Assembly (NCBI GenBank): GCA_039566865.1
Contig: CM076948.1
Span: forward strand, 20,099,001-20,163,000
Direction of reading: 5' to 3'
From: Aurelia coerulea
Taxonomy: Eukaryota; Cnidaria; Scyphozoa; Semaeostomeae; Ulmaridae
DNA length: 64,000 nucleotides
Below, in pieces: positions 47,301 through 51,165 of this stretch. The translations under genes and the position numbers were made by a program. How positions within the stretch are numbered: the stretch's first letter is position 1; every line of letters begins with the position of its first letter. Below the pieces are notes generated by a model that saw only the letters and a program-made list of their open reading frames with translations, did not search any database and was not told the DNA's origin.

Positions 47301-47802
47301 CACATGTATAATTGCTCCCCTAGTGACAAATATGCACGCACGTGTGGAAATCATCAAATACTACAGGCTAATTTTAGACCGGCATATGCCGCTCTTGAGT
47401 TAGCTATATATCTCCGTCAACTAACTTTAAAGATATTTCTATTCTCTGATGTTGTTATTCCCAAGGAAGTATTTGGTACAATGAGTTTAAAAAGGCATCT
47501 AGTACTTCGCAATGCATGAGAAGGGACCTAAAACCCTCGATCAAGATGATAAGAATCTCTTCACTCACACACATTTGATGAATCATTGGATGTTTTGTCT
47601 TTTTTTCAGAGAACTGCTTGATGCAGCTTTGAAGGAAAGTAAGAGTGAGCTTGTGAAAATTAAGGAAACGTTAATGATCTACGAATCAGTTGGTCCGGCT
47701 TTTGATTCACTCGTCAAACAATACGCCCAATTGACTGCAGAAATTGATAACCGAAAATGGGCATTGTCAGAACTTAGAAGAGCTCAAGGAAGCAAGAATT
47801 AA
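5266..47802 (+). CDS. HAUS4: HAUS augmin-like complex subunit 4, eight-exon gene
   Basis: Augmin binds spindle microtubules and recruits the gamma-tubulin ring complex to nucleate branches. HAUS4 is one of its long coiled-coil subunits. Coding exons are 5266-5379, 8094-8225, 13118-13273, 18189-18282, 24001-24140, 27378-27508, 44512-44580 and 47610-47802. They sum to 1029 bases, or 342 residues plus stop, against about 363 in vertebrates. All junctions are GT-AG and all phases agree. Recognition rests on family-like segments in the right order: QRLKKKC (about residue 146), AAKCDAM (about 246), LLKDTY (about 261), then [13 protein letters not shown] and NRKWAL near the C-terminus. Most of the protein is heptad-like coiled coil. 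The start is the first in-frame ATG after a stop, but a missing upstream exon is possible. The gene is stretched over 42 kb by mobile elements. Intron 6 contains another same-strand gene. Confidence 0.88.
5906..5978 (+). repeat. tRNA-like SINE head 1
   Basis: The D-arm region is well kept. The anticodon arm can be drawn with stem CTGC/GCAG and loop CTAGAAT, but the T stem does not pair. It is therefore a tRNA relic serving as an RNA polymerase III promoter, not a working tRNA. Confidence 0.6.
6226..6298 (+). repeat. tRNA-like SINE head 2
   Basis: Nearly identical to head 1 with a few changes (CTCTGTCGG in the A box, AGTCGCAAG before the B box). Same broken T stem. Confidence 0.6.
6810..7371. 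mobile_element. Eroded copy of the 8334-8960 foldback family
   Basis: The stretch 7290-7371 (GTGCTCTTGG, ATGAATTTT, AAGTGG, TTTCTGGCTCATCC) aligns with the right arm of the element at 8334-8960. Sequence near 6862 (GATCAAGTGTTCTTGG) aligns with its inner part. The terminus is mutated and no left arm is clear. Confidence 0.45.
8094..8225 (+). CDS. HAUS4: HAUS4 coding exon 2
   Basis: Residues 39-82, phase 0 at both sides, acceptor TTTCTACAG and donor GTGAAT. It encodes an amphipathic helix ([23 protein letters not shown]) that matches the HAUS4 coiled coil following the N-terminal helix. Confidence 0.85.
8334..8960. mobile_element. TA-flanked foldback element, CCGGGTG termini (family B)
   Basis: Arms of about 270 bp are inverted copies: CCGGGTGAGCCAGAAAAAAG on the left and its imperfect complement on the right. 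TA flanks at 8332-8333 and 8961-8962. Open frames inside are by-products of the palindrome, with no transposase. It lies about 110 bases after HAUS4 exon 2. Confidence 0.75.
9015..9896. mobile_element. Foldback element of family C
   Basis: Both ends carry GCGCCAAAATAAACTATG-type termini followed by TTTTGGCAGGC and an ATTAAGTCATAAA-type block, in inverted orientation. It is closely related to the element at 36070-36673. The left end follows TA at 9013-9014. The right TA has decayed to TG. Confidence 0.65.
9897..10864. other. HAUS4 intron 2 sequence with no recognised feature
   Basis: AT-rich, no element ends or convincing coding frame noticed. The open frame near 9923-10201 is low in complexity and has no family resemblance. 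Confidence 0.4.
10865..10966. repeat. (ATGCC)n microsatellite
   Basis: About 17 nearly perfect tandem ATGCC units, decaying to ATGCT at the right end. They create open frames in several phases that are not genes. Confidence 0.95.
11451..11593. mobile_element. Short MITE with 19-bp inverted repeats
   Basis: AATAGACCTTTTAGCTATT at the left is exactly complemented at the right. A second, diverged copy in the opposite orientation lies at 21250-21433. Non-coding. Confidence 0.65.
11906..11929 (+). ncRNA. Hammerhead-ribozyme-like core motif, possible Penelope-type retroelement end
   Basis: CTGATGA followed by an A, a short GGG/CCC stem with a five-base loop, then GAAAC. This is the conserved core arrangement of hammerhead ribozymes, which are known in the terminal repeats of Penelope-like elements. 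The stem III and cleavage triplet are not evident because an (ATATT)n repeat follows directly. It is probably a truncated or degenerate copy. Confidence 0.4.
11938..11990. repeat. (ATATT)n microsatellite
   Basis: About ten perfect tandem pentamers directly after the hammerhead-like motif. Possibly the tail or target of the same retroelement. Confidence 0.9.
12090..12640 (-). pseudogene. LINE reverse-transcriptase C-terminal fragment
   Basis: Minus-strand frames, broken by stops, encode [20 protein letters not shown] then [12 protein letters not shown] and [10 protein letters not shown]. This is the thumb-region signature of jockey/CR1-like LINE polymerases. Further downstream on the same strand the frame continues as [13 protein letters not shown] and [15 protein letters not shown]. 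It is 5'-truncated, with no catalytic YADD left. Confidence 0.7.
13118..13273 (+). CDS. HAUS4: HAUS4 coding exon 3
   Basis: Residues 83-134, phase 0 at both sides, acceptor TTGTAG and donor GTTAGT. It includes an acidic stretch (SEDDSDSC) and [11 protein letters not shown]. Vertebrate HAUS4 has a comparable leucine-rich segment here, before the long coiled coil. Confidence 0.82.
13438..14081. mobile_element. Inverted-repeat element rich in GGGGGCTTATT
   Basis: The ends read TAAGTCCTGGAATAAGCCCC and, from the right, CAAGTCCTCGAACAAGCCCC. Several internal GGGGGCTTATTCGAGG blocks repeat in both halves. A tRNA-derived SINE has inserted in the middle. Target duplication not clear. Confidence 0.55.
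13690..13875 (-). mobile_element. tRNA-derived SINE, minus strand
   Basis: Minus-strand head at about 13875-13804 has an A-box-like TGGCGCAGTGGTGTAATCC and a B-box-like GGTTCGATACC, spaced as in a tRNA. It continues through a unique body to a short (CTTCAC)n tail at 13707-13690. It sits inside the 13438-14081 element. Confidence 0.65.
14178..14781. mobile_element. TA-flanked foldback element, CCGGGTGTCCC termini (family A)
   Basis: CCGGGTGTCCCAAAA at the left and its complement at the right, TA at 14176-14177 and 14782-14783. Arms of about 200 bp include the shared word CCAGAGCTTT. Other family A copies lie at 21609-22662 and 34126-35488. Non-autonomous Tc1/mariner-type. Confidence 0.8.
15110..15665 (-). 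pseudogene. LINE 3'-end coding fragment (zinc-knuckle tail type)
   Basis: Minus-strand pieces read [19 protein letters not shown], then [17 protein letters not shown], then [20 protein letters not shown]. This is the C-terminal Cys/His tail of a LINE polymerase. A sister fragment sits at 34845-35208 and a smaller one at 43644-43703. It is broken by several stops. Confidence 0.65.
15674..15890 (+). mobile_element. LINE 3'-UTR remnant with terminal hairpin
   Basis: Starts CTCTCTCCTCGATTAG and folds back through TTGAGAGAG. It ends in GGAATTTTAAA and a short GAATGAATGAACTGAA tail. The same 3' segment follows a recognisable polymerase at 23534-23719, and a remnant is at 62705-62790. Confidence 0.6.
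15901..16319. mobile_element. MITE with AGCCTGGTTTCCATT inverted repeats
   Basis: At least 33 bp of perfect terminal inverted repeat beginning AGCCTGGTTTCCATTAAATC. The inside carries many repeated GTCGCA/TGCGAC words in both orientations, including a four-fold CAAGTGTCG tandem. No clear target duplication, non-coding. Confidence 0.75.
16577..17849 (-). mobile_element. 5'-truncated LINE insertion with intact 25-bp target duplication
   Basis: The same 25 bases beginning CGCGTTGAAACGG occur at 16577-16601 and 17825-17849. Between them lies a minus-strand LINE. At its 3' end (low coordinates) are a GGCCCTGT...ACAGGGGGCC hairpin at 16643-16680 and an AATGAAAATGAAATG-type tail. The matching duplications suggest a fairly recent insertion. 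Confidence 0.85.
16770..17824 (-). CDS. LINE reverse transcriptase, C-terminal two-thirds
   Basis: Open for about 350 residues from the truncation point to a stop. In order: [14 protein letters not shown], the palm motif [17 protein letters not shown], the catalytic [30 protein letters not shown], and the C-terminal [16 protein letters not shown]. It reads through without a stop, so the copy is young. It lacks the endonuclease and the N-terminal polymerase because of 5' truncation. Of jockey/CR1-like type, and unable to move by itself. The nearest complete relative should carry an upstream apurinic-type endonuclease. Confidence 0.88.
18189..18282 (+). CDS. HAUS4: HAUS4 coding exon 4
   Basis: Residues 135-165 plus one base (phase 1 at the 3' side), acceptor TTTCACAG, donor GTTTGT. 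It contains [13 protein letters not shown], one of the clearest matches to HAUS4, where a basic run precedes a cysteine. Confidence 0.88.
18507..18578. repeat. (CATT)n microsatellite
   Basis: About 18 tandem CATT units with one interruption, 225 bases after exon 4. Possibly the tail of an eroded LINE. Confidence 0.9.
18579..19163. other. HAUS4 intron 4, nothing recognised
   Basis: AT-rich sequence between the microsatellite and the next element, with no element ends or coding signals seen. Confidence 0.4.
19168..20947. mobile_element. TTAA-flanked element with short inverted repeats
   Basis: AGTGTCAGTAAAC at the left and its complement at the right are bordered by TTAA at 19164-19167 and 20948-20951. 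Subterminal GATCCCGGGATGAA blocks near 19360 and CATCCCGGGATG near 20755 are also inverted. No transposase recognised in the 1.78-kb interior. Confidence 0.6.
21070..21249. mobile_element. Solo left end of a CCGGGTG-type element
   Basis: TA followed by CCGGGTGTGCCATTTGAAAA at 21068-21089, with no matching right end before the next MITE. The inner text GGGCCTAAAACACTCAACCAA resembles family B inner sequence. Confidence 0.4.
21250..21433. mobile_element. Second copy of the 11451-11593 MITE, opposite orientation
   Basis: CACCTTTTAGCTATT at the left and AATAGCTTAATAAAGGTCTATT at the right. The interior words CGAATGTGCA and ATAACGCTCG correspond inversely to those of the first copy. Confidence 0.55.
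21609..22662. mobile_element. TA-flanked foldback element (family A), long form
   Basis: CCGGGTGTCCCAAAAAACCG at the left and its near-exact complement at the right, TA at 21607-21608 and 22663-22664. Arms are about 250 bp with the CCAGAGCTTTTGGG word. Near the right arm GGATTATATCAA is tandemly amplified (about 22480-22590). Confidence 0.8.
22700..23719 (+). pseudogene. 5'-truncated LINE with 3' UTR and tail
   Basis: Starts in [15 protein letters not shown], shifts frame around 22855, then runs open as [20 protein letters not shown] and on through [20 protein letters not shown] to a stop at 23330. The 3' UTR holds a tandem 53-bp duplication (23378-23483), the CTCTCTCCTCGATTAG hairpin at 23534 and a GAAACT repeat tail near 23700. 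No catalytic motif remains. Confidence 0.78.
23378..23483. repeat. Tandem 53-bp duplication in LINE 3' UTR
   Basis: Two essentially identical 53-base units, each starting CCAGTCCCTGGAAGTAC. Confidence 0.85.
24001..24140 (+). CDS. HAUS4: HAUS4 coding exon 5
   Basis: Two bases complete the Glu codon split by intron 4, then residues to 212, phase 0 at the donor GTATTA. The acceptor is TTGTTCCAG. It encodes [19 protein letters not shown] and [15 protein letters not shown], a coiled coil as in HAUS4. Confidence 0.85.
25746..26381 (+). CDS. LINE reverse-transcriptase C-terminus, inside the hAT element
   Basis: Open frame of 211 residues to its natural stop: [20 protein letters not shown], then [31 protein letters not shown], and [20 protein letters not shown], ending with a Cys cluster (CNCRLCKTY). 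This is the thumb and tail of a jockey-like LINE, 5'-truncated with no YADD. The same family, in worse shape, is at 41190-41970. Confidence 0.85.
   Translation, partial: GVTFDRSLSFKGHVKTLCRKAGQKLHALARISCYMDTDKLQQLMRAFVLSHFSYCPLVWMFYDRTLNHRINHVHERALRIAYKDHGSDFGSLLEQSNSVPIHVRNLQLLMTEIFKTKSDLNPPFMKDIFMERGISCNLRHGNDAQIPKVRTTSFGVETIAYLGNKLWQFLPHEIKRSSTLPIFKKRIRCWNGEKCNCRLCKTYIPRVGFLT
26382..26812 (+). mobile_element. 3' UTR and (GAT)n tail of the same LINE
   Basis: A GC-richer 3' UTR (to about 26620), then AT-rich sequence ending in TTGATGATTGATGATGATG repeats at about 26774-26812, a microsatellite tail typical of such LINEs. Confidence 0.7.
27378..27508 (+). CDS. HAUS4: HAUS4 coding exon 6
   Basis: Residues 213-255 plus two bases, acceptor CGTTTCAG, donor [24 protein letters not shown] and [15 protein letters not shown] match the most conserved stretch of HAUS4. 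Confidence 0.9.
28351..28626 (+). CDS. Nested gene exon 1: Cys-rich N-terminus
   Basis: The ATG at 28351 sits in AAAAAATGAAT. The first 22 residues are hydrophobic ([16 protein letters not shown]), like a signal peptide or membrane anchor. That is odd for a DNA-acting protein. An alternative acceptor (ACACGCAG, ending at 28416) would remove it and start at KVGRFSCEK. The frame is also open upstream to 28192. Then come CEKGCEVCG and [11 protein letters not shown], a probable zinc-binding cluster, and donor GTGAGT in phase 0. Confidence 0.55.
28351..38161 (+). CDS. Nested multi-domain gene, transposase-like core with RING and zinc ribbon, inside HAUS4 intron 6
   Basis: Unrecognised by name. 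Exons 28351-28626, 29486-29837, 31393-33721 and 37976-38158 join in compatible phases (0, 1, 0). With one base discounted at each of two A6 runs (about 32228 and 33090) they total 1046 residues. Seen in order: hydrophobic N-terminus; Cys cluster CEKGCEVCG and CESC (residues about 30-80); basic linker; core with [14 protein letters not shown] (about 361), [14 protein letters not shown] and [16 protein letters not shown] (about 750); [23 protein letters not shown] (about 868-910); zinc ribbon CKKC, CGH, CPMC, CKC. The spaced acidic motifs suggest an RNase-H-fold DDE-type enzyme, by inference. RING implies ubiquitin transfer. Alternatives are a domesticated element gene, an unclassified autonomous transposon, or a decaying copy of either. 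Same strand as HAUS4. Confidence 0.6.
29486..29837 (+). CDS. Nested gene exon 2: linker
   Basis: Acceptor GTTTCTTCAG, donor GTGAGT, entering phase 0 and leaving phase 1. It encodes a basic start ([15 protein letters not shown]), an acidic middle and [15 protein letters not shown]. No domain recognised. Confidence 0.55.
30213..30374. mobile_element. Near-perfect 162-bp palindrome (foldback MITE)
   Basis: Arms of about 68 bp (TAGACCATTTTGAAATTTAG, GGGGAGAGCAA, GGTAAATGGCTGCCACAG) mirror each other around a loop of about 25 bases, with TA at both outer edges. It lies in intron 2 of the nested gene. Confidence 0.75.
31393..33721 (+). CDS. Nested gene exon 3: transposase-like core and RING finger, two one-base frame slips
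   Basis: Acceptor TTTGTCCAG, donor GTAGGT. Frame 1 runs from 31395 to DFVNLPLK at 32229. Frame 2 runs from [12 protein letters not shown] through [34 protein letters not shown] and [10 protein letters not shown] to about 33090. Frame 3 runs from [12 protein letters not shown] through [14 protein letters not shown], the RING (33373-33496) and an acidic tail. Both slips fall in runs of six A and both are explained by one extra A, suggesting either assembly errors or early decay. The protein sense on both sides is fully kept, with no other stop in 2.3 kb. Confidence 0.7.
34126..35488. mobile_element. TA-flanked foldback element (family A) carrying a captured LINE fragment
   Basis: Left end TCGGGTGCCCCAAAAAAAGG (first base mutated), right end complementary to CCGGGTGTCCC, TA at 34124-34125 and 35489-35490. 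Arms contain CCAGAGCTTTTGGG as in the other family A members. Its 1363 bp are longer than the rest because of inserted LINE sequence. It lies in intron 3 of the nested gene. Confidence 0.75.
34845..35208 (+). pseudogene. LINE C-terminal fragment inside the family A element
   Basis: Open frame [19 protein letters not shown], then [26 protein letters not shown] and [13 protein letters not shown], with a natural stop. It is the zinc-knuckle C-terminus of the LINE family also found at 15110-15665 and 43644-43703. Confidence 0.75.
36070..36673. mobile_element. TA-flanked foldback element (family C)
   Basis: CCGGGTGCGCCAAAATAAAC at the left and its complement at the right, TA at 36068-36069 and 36674-36675. 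Arms match those of 9015-9896. Confidence 0.8.
36680..37960. other. Intron 3 of the nested gene, no confident feature
   Basis: AT-rich with a few open frames (36746-37054, 37029-37334) of no known resemblance. An AGAGGGGGGCTTC stretch near 37575 recalls the GGGGGCTTATT element. A further ACACCCTGTA end without a partner sits just left, near 35925. Confidence 0.35.
37976..38161 (+). CDS. Nested gene exon 4: terminal zinc ribbon and stop
   Basis: In phase 0 the exon encodes 61 residues with [28 protein letters not shown] and VPCKCDWH, then TAA. The paired cysteines and histidines make a zinc ribbon. The usable acceptor (ACCAAG at 37975) is weak. A better one at 37964 would meet TAA at once in this frame, so splicing here is uncertain or damaged. 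Confidence 0.55.
   Translation, partial: VTKLQEPHEDNKCKATKPPHCKKCTHLVCGHRKGKDRMCPMCPHDVCAPDGKEVPCKCDWH
38110..38841 (+). CDS. Overlapping frame resembling a papain-fold (deubiquitinase-like) domain
   Basis: Open for about 240 residues, overlapping the zinc-ribbon exon in the -1 frame (first ATG at 38140). Visible: [40 protein letters not shown], then [15 protein letters not shown], where a DSH-x-H...GA pattern recalls the histidine half of tegument-type or USP-like papain-fold domains that I associate with cnidarian mobile-element proteins. The place where the catalytic Cys would be expected reads [11 protein letters not shown], without Cys, so it may be inactive. It is probably the original C-terminus of the nested protein, reached by a frameshift or lost base. 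A separate gene is possible. Confidence 0.45.
   Translation, partial: CVCSRRKRSPMQMRLALNCYVKERESSTRDEDRVLTIGNVTEIVLPRHLSQSGLLGWGASTTSSTVISTIACSSVLRGEMSLPEDFASFQEIANAYKEIMEKGNKLYDVISARAQQILLPVEEVIGYSEFQVCMPNGMIAVADVNNLATHFLFALYDAYGMFACVLICPPDKSVAICIRDSVICLMDSHYHHMNGAAISFCKVSDLLEMCTYLETFFQKYFNSSVSGSNLVPLQVFDTQMDEE
39075..39492. mobile_element. Inverted-repeat element with 10-bp target duplication
   Basis: The ends read TTAGGGAGGTACTCAGGTAT and, inward from the right, CAAGGGGGG...GTACTCTGGTAT. GGCATTTCCC stands on both sides (39065-39074, 39493-39502). A 9 to 10-bp duplication suits a Mutator-type MITE. Confidence 0.65.
39503..41189. other. HAUS4 intron 6, nothing recognised
   Basis: AT-rich with repeated TTTGCAATTT words around 40440-40550, no element ends or coding signal identified. 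Confidence 0.35.
41190..41970 (-). pseudogene. Decayed LINE reverse transcriptase
   Basis: On the minus strand, from high to low coordinates: [19 protein letters not shown], the palm motif [31 protein letters not shown] (catalytic YADD changed to CADD), [12 protein letters not shown], then [20 protein letters not shown] and RIAYKD. Several stops and frame breaks. It belongs with the LINE at 25746-26381. Confidence 0.75.
41971..43640. other. HAUS4 intron 6, nothing recognised
   Basis: Mixed AT-rich sequence with a CTTAGCCCCAGCGCAAGGAAG-like GC patch near 43235 and a small GAAGATGAACCATAC duplication near 43450-43490. No gene supported. Confidence 0.35.
43644..44230 (+). pseudogene. LINE C-terminal stub and 3' UTR
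   Basis: Begins [19 protein letters not shown] and a stop, matching the last residues of the fragment at 34845-35208. About 500 bases of putative 3' UTR follow, including GGGTAGTCATTGTC and GTCCCTGTAGTG. A diverged relative of that 3' UTR lies near 24470-24510. Confidence 0.5.
44231..44480 (+). mobile_element. LINE 3' end of another family, with CGGCCCCTG hairpin
   Basis: CGGCCCCTG...CGACGGGGTTACCGTG and TTTAAAGATTATAAAATG form the 3'-terminal stem and tail seen in CR1/L2-like LINEs. Only the last 250 bases are left. It ends about 30 bases before HAUS4 exon 7. Confidence 0.55.
44512..44580 (+). CDS. HAUS4: HAUS4 coding exon 7
   Basis: Completes the AGG Arg codon of exon 6 and encodes [19 protein letters not shown], leaving two bases of the next codon. 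Acceptor TTCGTACAG, donor GTATAT. The segment matches the family right after the CDAM motif. A frame shifted by one base would hit no homology. Confidence 0.85.
44581..45118. other. HAUS4 intron 7, start, nothing recognised
   Basis: Mostly AT-rich sequence. CGCGGGCGCTTTTACTACTGG near 44720 is a GC island without known element ends. Confidence 0.35.
45119..45175. mobile_element. Solo right end of a family A-like element
   Basis: GGGTTGCGTTTTTTCTGAAA followed by CACCCGGTA resembles the right terminus of 21609-22662. No left end nearby. Confidence 0.45.
45229..45822. mobile_element. TA-flanked foldback element (family D)
   Basis: CAGGGTGTCCCATAAGATTG at the left and its approximate complement at the right, TA at 45227-45228 and 45823-45824. 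The arms are about 250 bp with GAGCTATGACCTTCAG. Non-coding. Confidence 0.75.
46256..46945. repeat. 115-bp satellite, six copies
   Basis: The unit starting CTGGGTTTGTTTCTTTGC recurs at 46371, 46486, 46601, 46716 and 46831, exactly 115 bases apart. A further copy is to the left, and the array decays at 46946. Copies differ at only a few positions (GGAAG/GGAAA/GAAAA, AAGGTG/AAGATG). It lies inside HAUS4 intron 7. Confidence 0.92.
46946..47609. other. HAUS4 intron 7, end, nothing recognised
   Basis: No element ends. The open frame at 47166-47519 has no family resemblance. The polypyrimidine run TGTCTTTTTTTCAG at 47596-47609 serves exon 8. Confidence 0.4.
47610..47802 (+). CDS. HAUS4: HAUS4 coding exon 8 (last)
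   Basis: Completes AGA Arg and runs 63 residues to [23 protein letters not shown], then [15 protein letters not shown] and [20 protein letters not shown]. The KWAL-x-E ending is the best single HAUS4 match. Confidence 0.92.
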
Positions 47803-47913
47803 TATCAATCAAAGGTAACAAGTCTATGCAAAAAGGTATGTCCTTGATACGTAGATGGCTTGACTTTGACAATGTACTTTAGATGGTTCGTATGAGTGCT
47901 TGATTGCGATGAA

Positions 47914-47919
47914 AATAAA
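47914..47919 (+). terminator. HAUS4: Possible HAUS4 poly(A) signal
   Basis: AATAAA 112 bases after the HAUS4 stop codon, followed by a TG-rich stretch. A plausible 3' end of the transcript. Confidence 0.4.
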
Positions 47920-47944
47920 GTGAAGGCAATATTTGCTGTTCTTC

Positions 47945-48530
47945 CTCTACCGGTGAGTCAACTAAAGAATAGAACATAGGTTCTAAATCTTTAAAAAGAC
48001 TTGTGTAAAATTCAGTGACCTTTTTCCTTGAATTGAATGATTTCAAAGAAACTTTAGCTATTGCTCTATAATCCTACCGTTGGACTTTTCAGAAATCTTC
48101 AATATTTTCAGAATTAGAGTATTTTTCTTCTTTTTCAAGAATTCAAGAAAAATTTTCAAAAAAACTTAAAACCATCGTAATTTCTAAACTGTTTGACGCA
48201 ACATGAATTAATTTCGAAGAAAACCATAGTTTATGAATGCCTACAAATGCTATCAAGCAAAAGTCTGTCACTCATCTGGTTTATGATTTAGGAATTTGAT
48301 GACGTCGTCACATCCTCAAATGAGTTGAAACGTAAGATACGCTGTAATTTCGCAAAATATTCAATATTTCTGTAAAGTCCAACGGTAGAATTATAGAAAA
48401 GTATCTAAAGTTTCTTTCGAGCCATTCAATCTGAAGAAATAGGTCATCTAATTTGACACCCACCTTTTTACGCCAAGTTAAAGATTTGGAACATATGCTA
48501 AAGAATAGAACGTTTGGGAGCCTGCAGTTT
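47945..48530. mobile_element. Large imperfect palindrome
   Basis: AAAGAATAGAACATAGG, AAATCTTTAA, AAGAAACTTTAG and CTACCGTTGGACTTT on the left recur inverted on the right (48350-48515). The arms span about 150-250 bp around a diverged centre. A related, interrupted copy lies at 55639-56580. Confidence 0.6.
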
Positions 48531-48594
48531 GCTAGCTACTCAACACCTTCCTTAAAATTTATGATCATTGTATAGCCAACATGTCAACTTATAT

Positions 48595-48828
48595 CACAGG
48601 GAAACCAGGGAATAATTGTTGCTGAAAATATAAATTGTCTTTTTGTGCCCTGTGCTCTTGGTCATTTTTGTATCTTAGTTTCCTGTGTTCTAGTTGCGTA
48701 GCAATAGACTTTACAGGAGCCATTATAACACAACTAGAACACAGGGAACTATTAAAGTGACCAAGAGCACATGGGACAAAAGACACAATTTTCATTTATA
48801 GTAACAATTATTTGCTGGTTTCCCTGTG
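48595..48828. mobile_element. 234-bp MITE with CTTATAT duplication
   Basis: CACAGGGAAACCAG ends in inverted orientation, extending through AATAATTGTTGCT and GTGCTCTTGGTCA to cover nearly the whole element. CTTATAT stands at 48588-48594 and 48829-48835. Confidence 0.75.
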
Positions 48829-48835
48829 CTTATAT

Positions 48836-49349
48836 AGTAAAATGCAGTTGGTTAAAATCGGTCACCTTTTCTCAATTTACAAGTCATTTTATAAAACTTC
48901 TTTATCTCAATATCGTTCAAAAAGTCCTAACTCTCTGGATCAAGTTTCGAGCATATGAGCTCCACAGTGATGAAAACGAGGCTTAACGGGACTTAATTTC
49001 AATTGCTAAAGCAGTCAGTTGTGTAGATACAGAACCAGCCATACTGCTTTTTCACCTGGAATTTTTTTTAGTCATTTTTCAAATAGTTTTCAATATCATC
49101 TTTAGCAAATTTCATCAAGGATTGCAGGCTTATTTTGAAGGATTGCGAGATTGAAAATTTTTGTAAAATCACTGGTAACTAGGGGAATATAAGGCCGCTT
49201 TAAATCAACTATATTTTATTATCTAAGTTGATATGTTACCTACACAATGATAATCAGTTTTAAGAACCTGCTGAATAGGTAGCAAGCTACAGGTTTTCAA
49301 CGTTCGTTCCTATTTTAACTCACTCGCTAGTTGTTATTTATTGAGACAT
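48836..49349. other. Intergenic, nothing recognised
   Basis: AT-rich sequence between two MITEs, without coding signal. Confidence 0.35.
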
Positions 49350-49664
49350 TAAAGTGGCTCCGTCGTCAAACAGTAAACAAATCCGAAAACTCGCACGTGT
49401 CGCCGTTTGCTCATCCATTGTTCTCCGCAGTTTGTTTGGTGGCTTCACCCAAGCCACCAAAAAGTGACCGTTAAAAATCCACTTATAACCGAGCAATCGT
49501 AGAAGATATGAGTGTTTGGTTTGTTCCTAAGTGAAGTACAATGATTAATGCCCAAACAGCAACTTTCATTTTGAAAAAAATACGAAAATCCTGTGTGAGA
49601 TCACCTTTCAAAATCTGCAATAATCATCGTTTTGTTTACATTTTGACGACGGAGCCCCTTTGAT
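49350..49664. mobile_element. MITE with GGCTCCGTCGTC inverted repeats
   Basis: About 30-bp ends (CATTAAAGTGGCTCCGTCGT on the left, CATCAAAGGGGCTCCGTCGT inward from the right), followed by GTAAACAAA at both. Target duplication unclear. Confidence 0.65.
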
Positions 49665-50765
49665 GGGAAAGCACAACTTCAATATGAATTTCAGAACAAG
49701 AGTGGCGACAGTAAACATTTTGTTTCAGTTCATATTAATCATGATCTTTACTCAAAATCATGTTTCATAAGATATTGATTGATAGTTTTTCGTCCGAAGG
49801 CCCTGACATATCCGTAACGTTTCGGCTCAGACTGCAACTATTATCAACGACAATTATCCATATCGGGCCATAGTCTAGTGACATGAGGAATTATGATGGT
49901 ACTTAAATGCATTTTTAACGGTTACCATTTTTAACAAAGTGAATTATACAAGAATCAGACAGATAAACGAAGAAAATTGTAAATGGACACTGGCTACCAT
50001 ATAATTCCGTGCTTCCTTTGGGTTTTTCTATTCATAATGAACCAAAACTAACTAATCTGAATACGTAAGTACTGTACCGCTCTTGACGTAGGAAGACACA
50101 AAGTCATCTGGTCTCCACCAAGCAGGGTACTTGAAAATTTGCAGATACGACTTCGAAAATTGGAAATGAAATGAATGAAGCGATACGGGGAACGGAATAT
50201 GAAAGAACATGCAGACTCTTAAAAGAAAAAAGGGTGACTGGCAGTTCCATACCAAACCATGCAATGGGTCTAACCCTTATATATCATAGACTTCAATCAG
50301 TTTTGTACCATCAAATCGCGACTGGACGGTACAATTACGACGAAATTCCAGCTCTTTGGAAAATTTGGGTCGTTTGGTGTGGAACCATCTGGAAGATAGG
50401 AAGGAGAGCTGTTAGATGAGTTCGTTGTTTCAAATCGGTTTTATGTTGATCCACGGACACGAACATGCCGTCCAAGTGAAAGGTCCCTTTTGTTTCGTAG
50501 TGCTGTAGTTCATTTGTTAATTATTTTGTGAGTATATGCAAATAAACGGTGAACCTTCAAAATAGGCCAAGTTCTTGATCTCAAGATTAGTGCACAAGAA
50601 AACCTTTATTGAGTTTGATAGGAGGACTACGAAGAAATCATGACGGAACCTTTGTTTGTTCATTGCGCTAATAATAATATCAACATTAACTTTAACTGAG
50701 TTTCTGATACTTTTGATATTTGTGTGCGTAATTCTTTGCCTTAAAATGCAAACACCAGATAACCA
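49665..50765. other. Intergenic, nothing recognised
   Basis: Open frame 50171-50419 (+) with no resemblance. Otherwise AT-rich, without repeats of note. Confidence 0.35.
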
Positions 50766-51165
50766 AACTGATGTTCATTGAATTAAAAATTTTTCTCAGT
50801 ATACTTTATGCATAATCCTGATGCAGTTAATTCAGCGGATATGAAAACTCCCTTGATTTCCCTGATCAATATTCAGAAGCTAAAGACGAAAACATATTTG
50901 TTTATCTATTGCAAAAAGCCTTTTCGATATATATCTTCCATACACTTGATTTATTCAATTCAGCGGATGTTAAAAACCCTTGATTTCCCTAATCAAACGC
51001 AAGCACCAGAGATCCAAGCGAAATTTGTTTTATCTATTAAAGCCTTTTCGATTTTTTTTATCCATGTTTTTGGTCTATTTGATTTAGCGCATATGGAAAC
51101 TCCCTCGATTTGCCTAATCAAAATGAATGCACTGTAGATCAATGCATATTTTTTCTATCATATTA
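50766..51165. repeat. Diverged 131-bp satellite copies, left edge
   Basis: Three decayed monomers sharing TTCAGCGGATATGAAAACTC, CCTTGATTTCC and CTTTTCGAT words with the main array. They are separated from it by about 850 bases of unrelated sequence (51166-52020). Confidence 0.75.

Noticed and set aside
47166..47519. 117-residue plus-strand open frame before HAUS4 exon 8
   Set aside because: No resemblance and no splice signals of note. Intron sequence.
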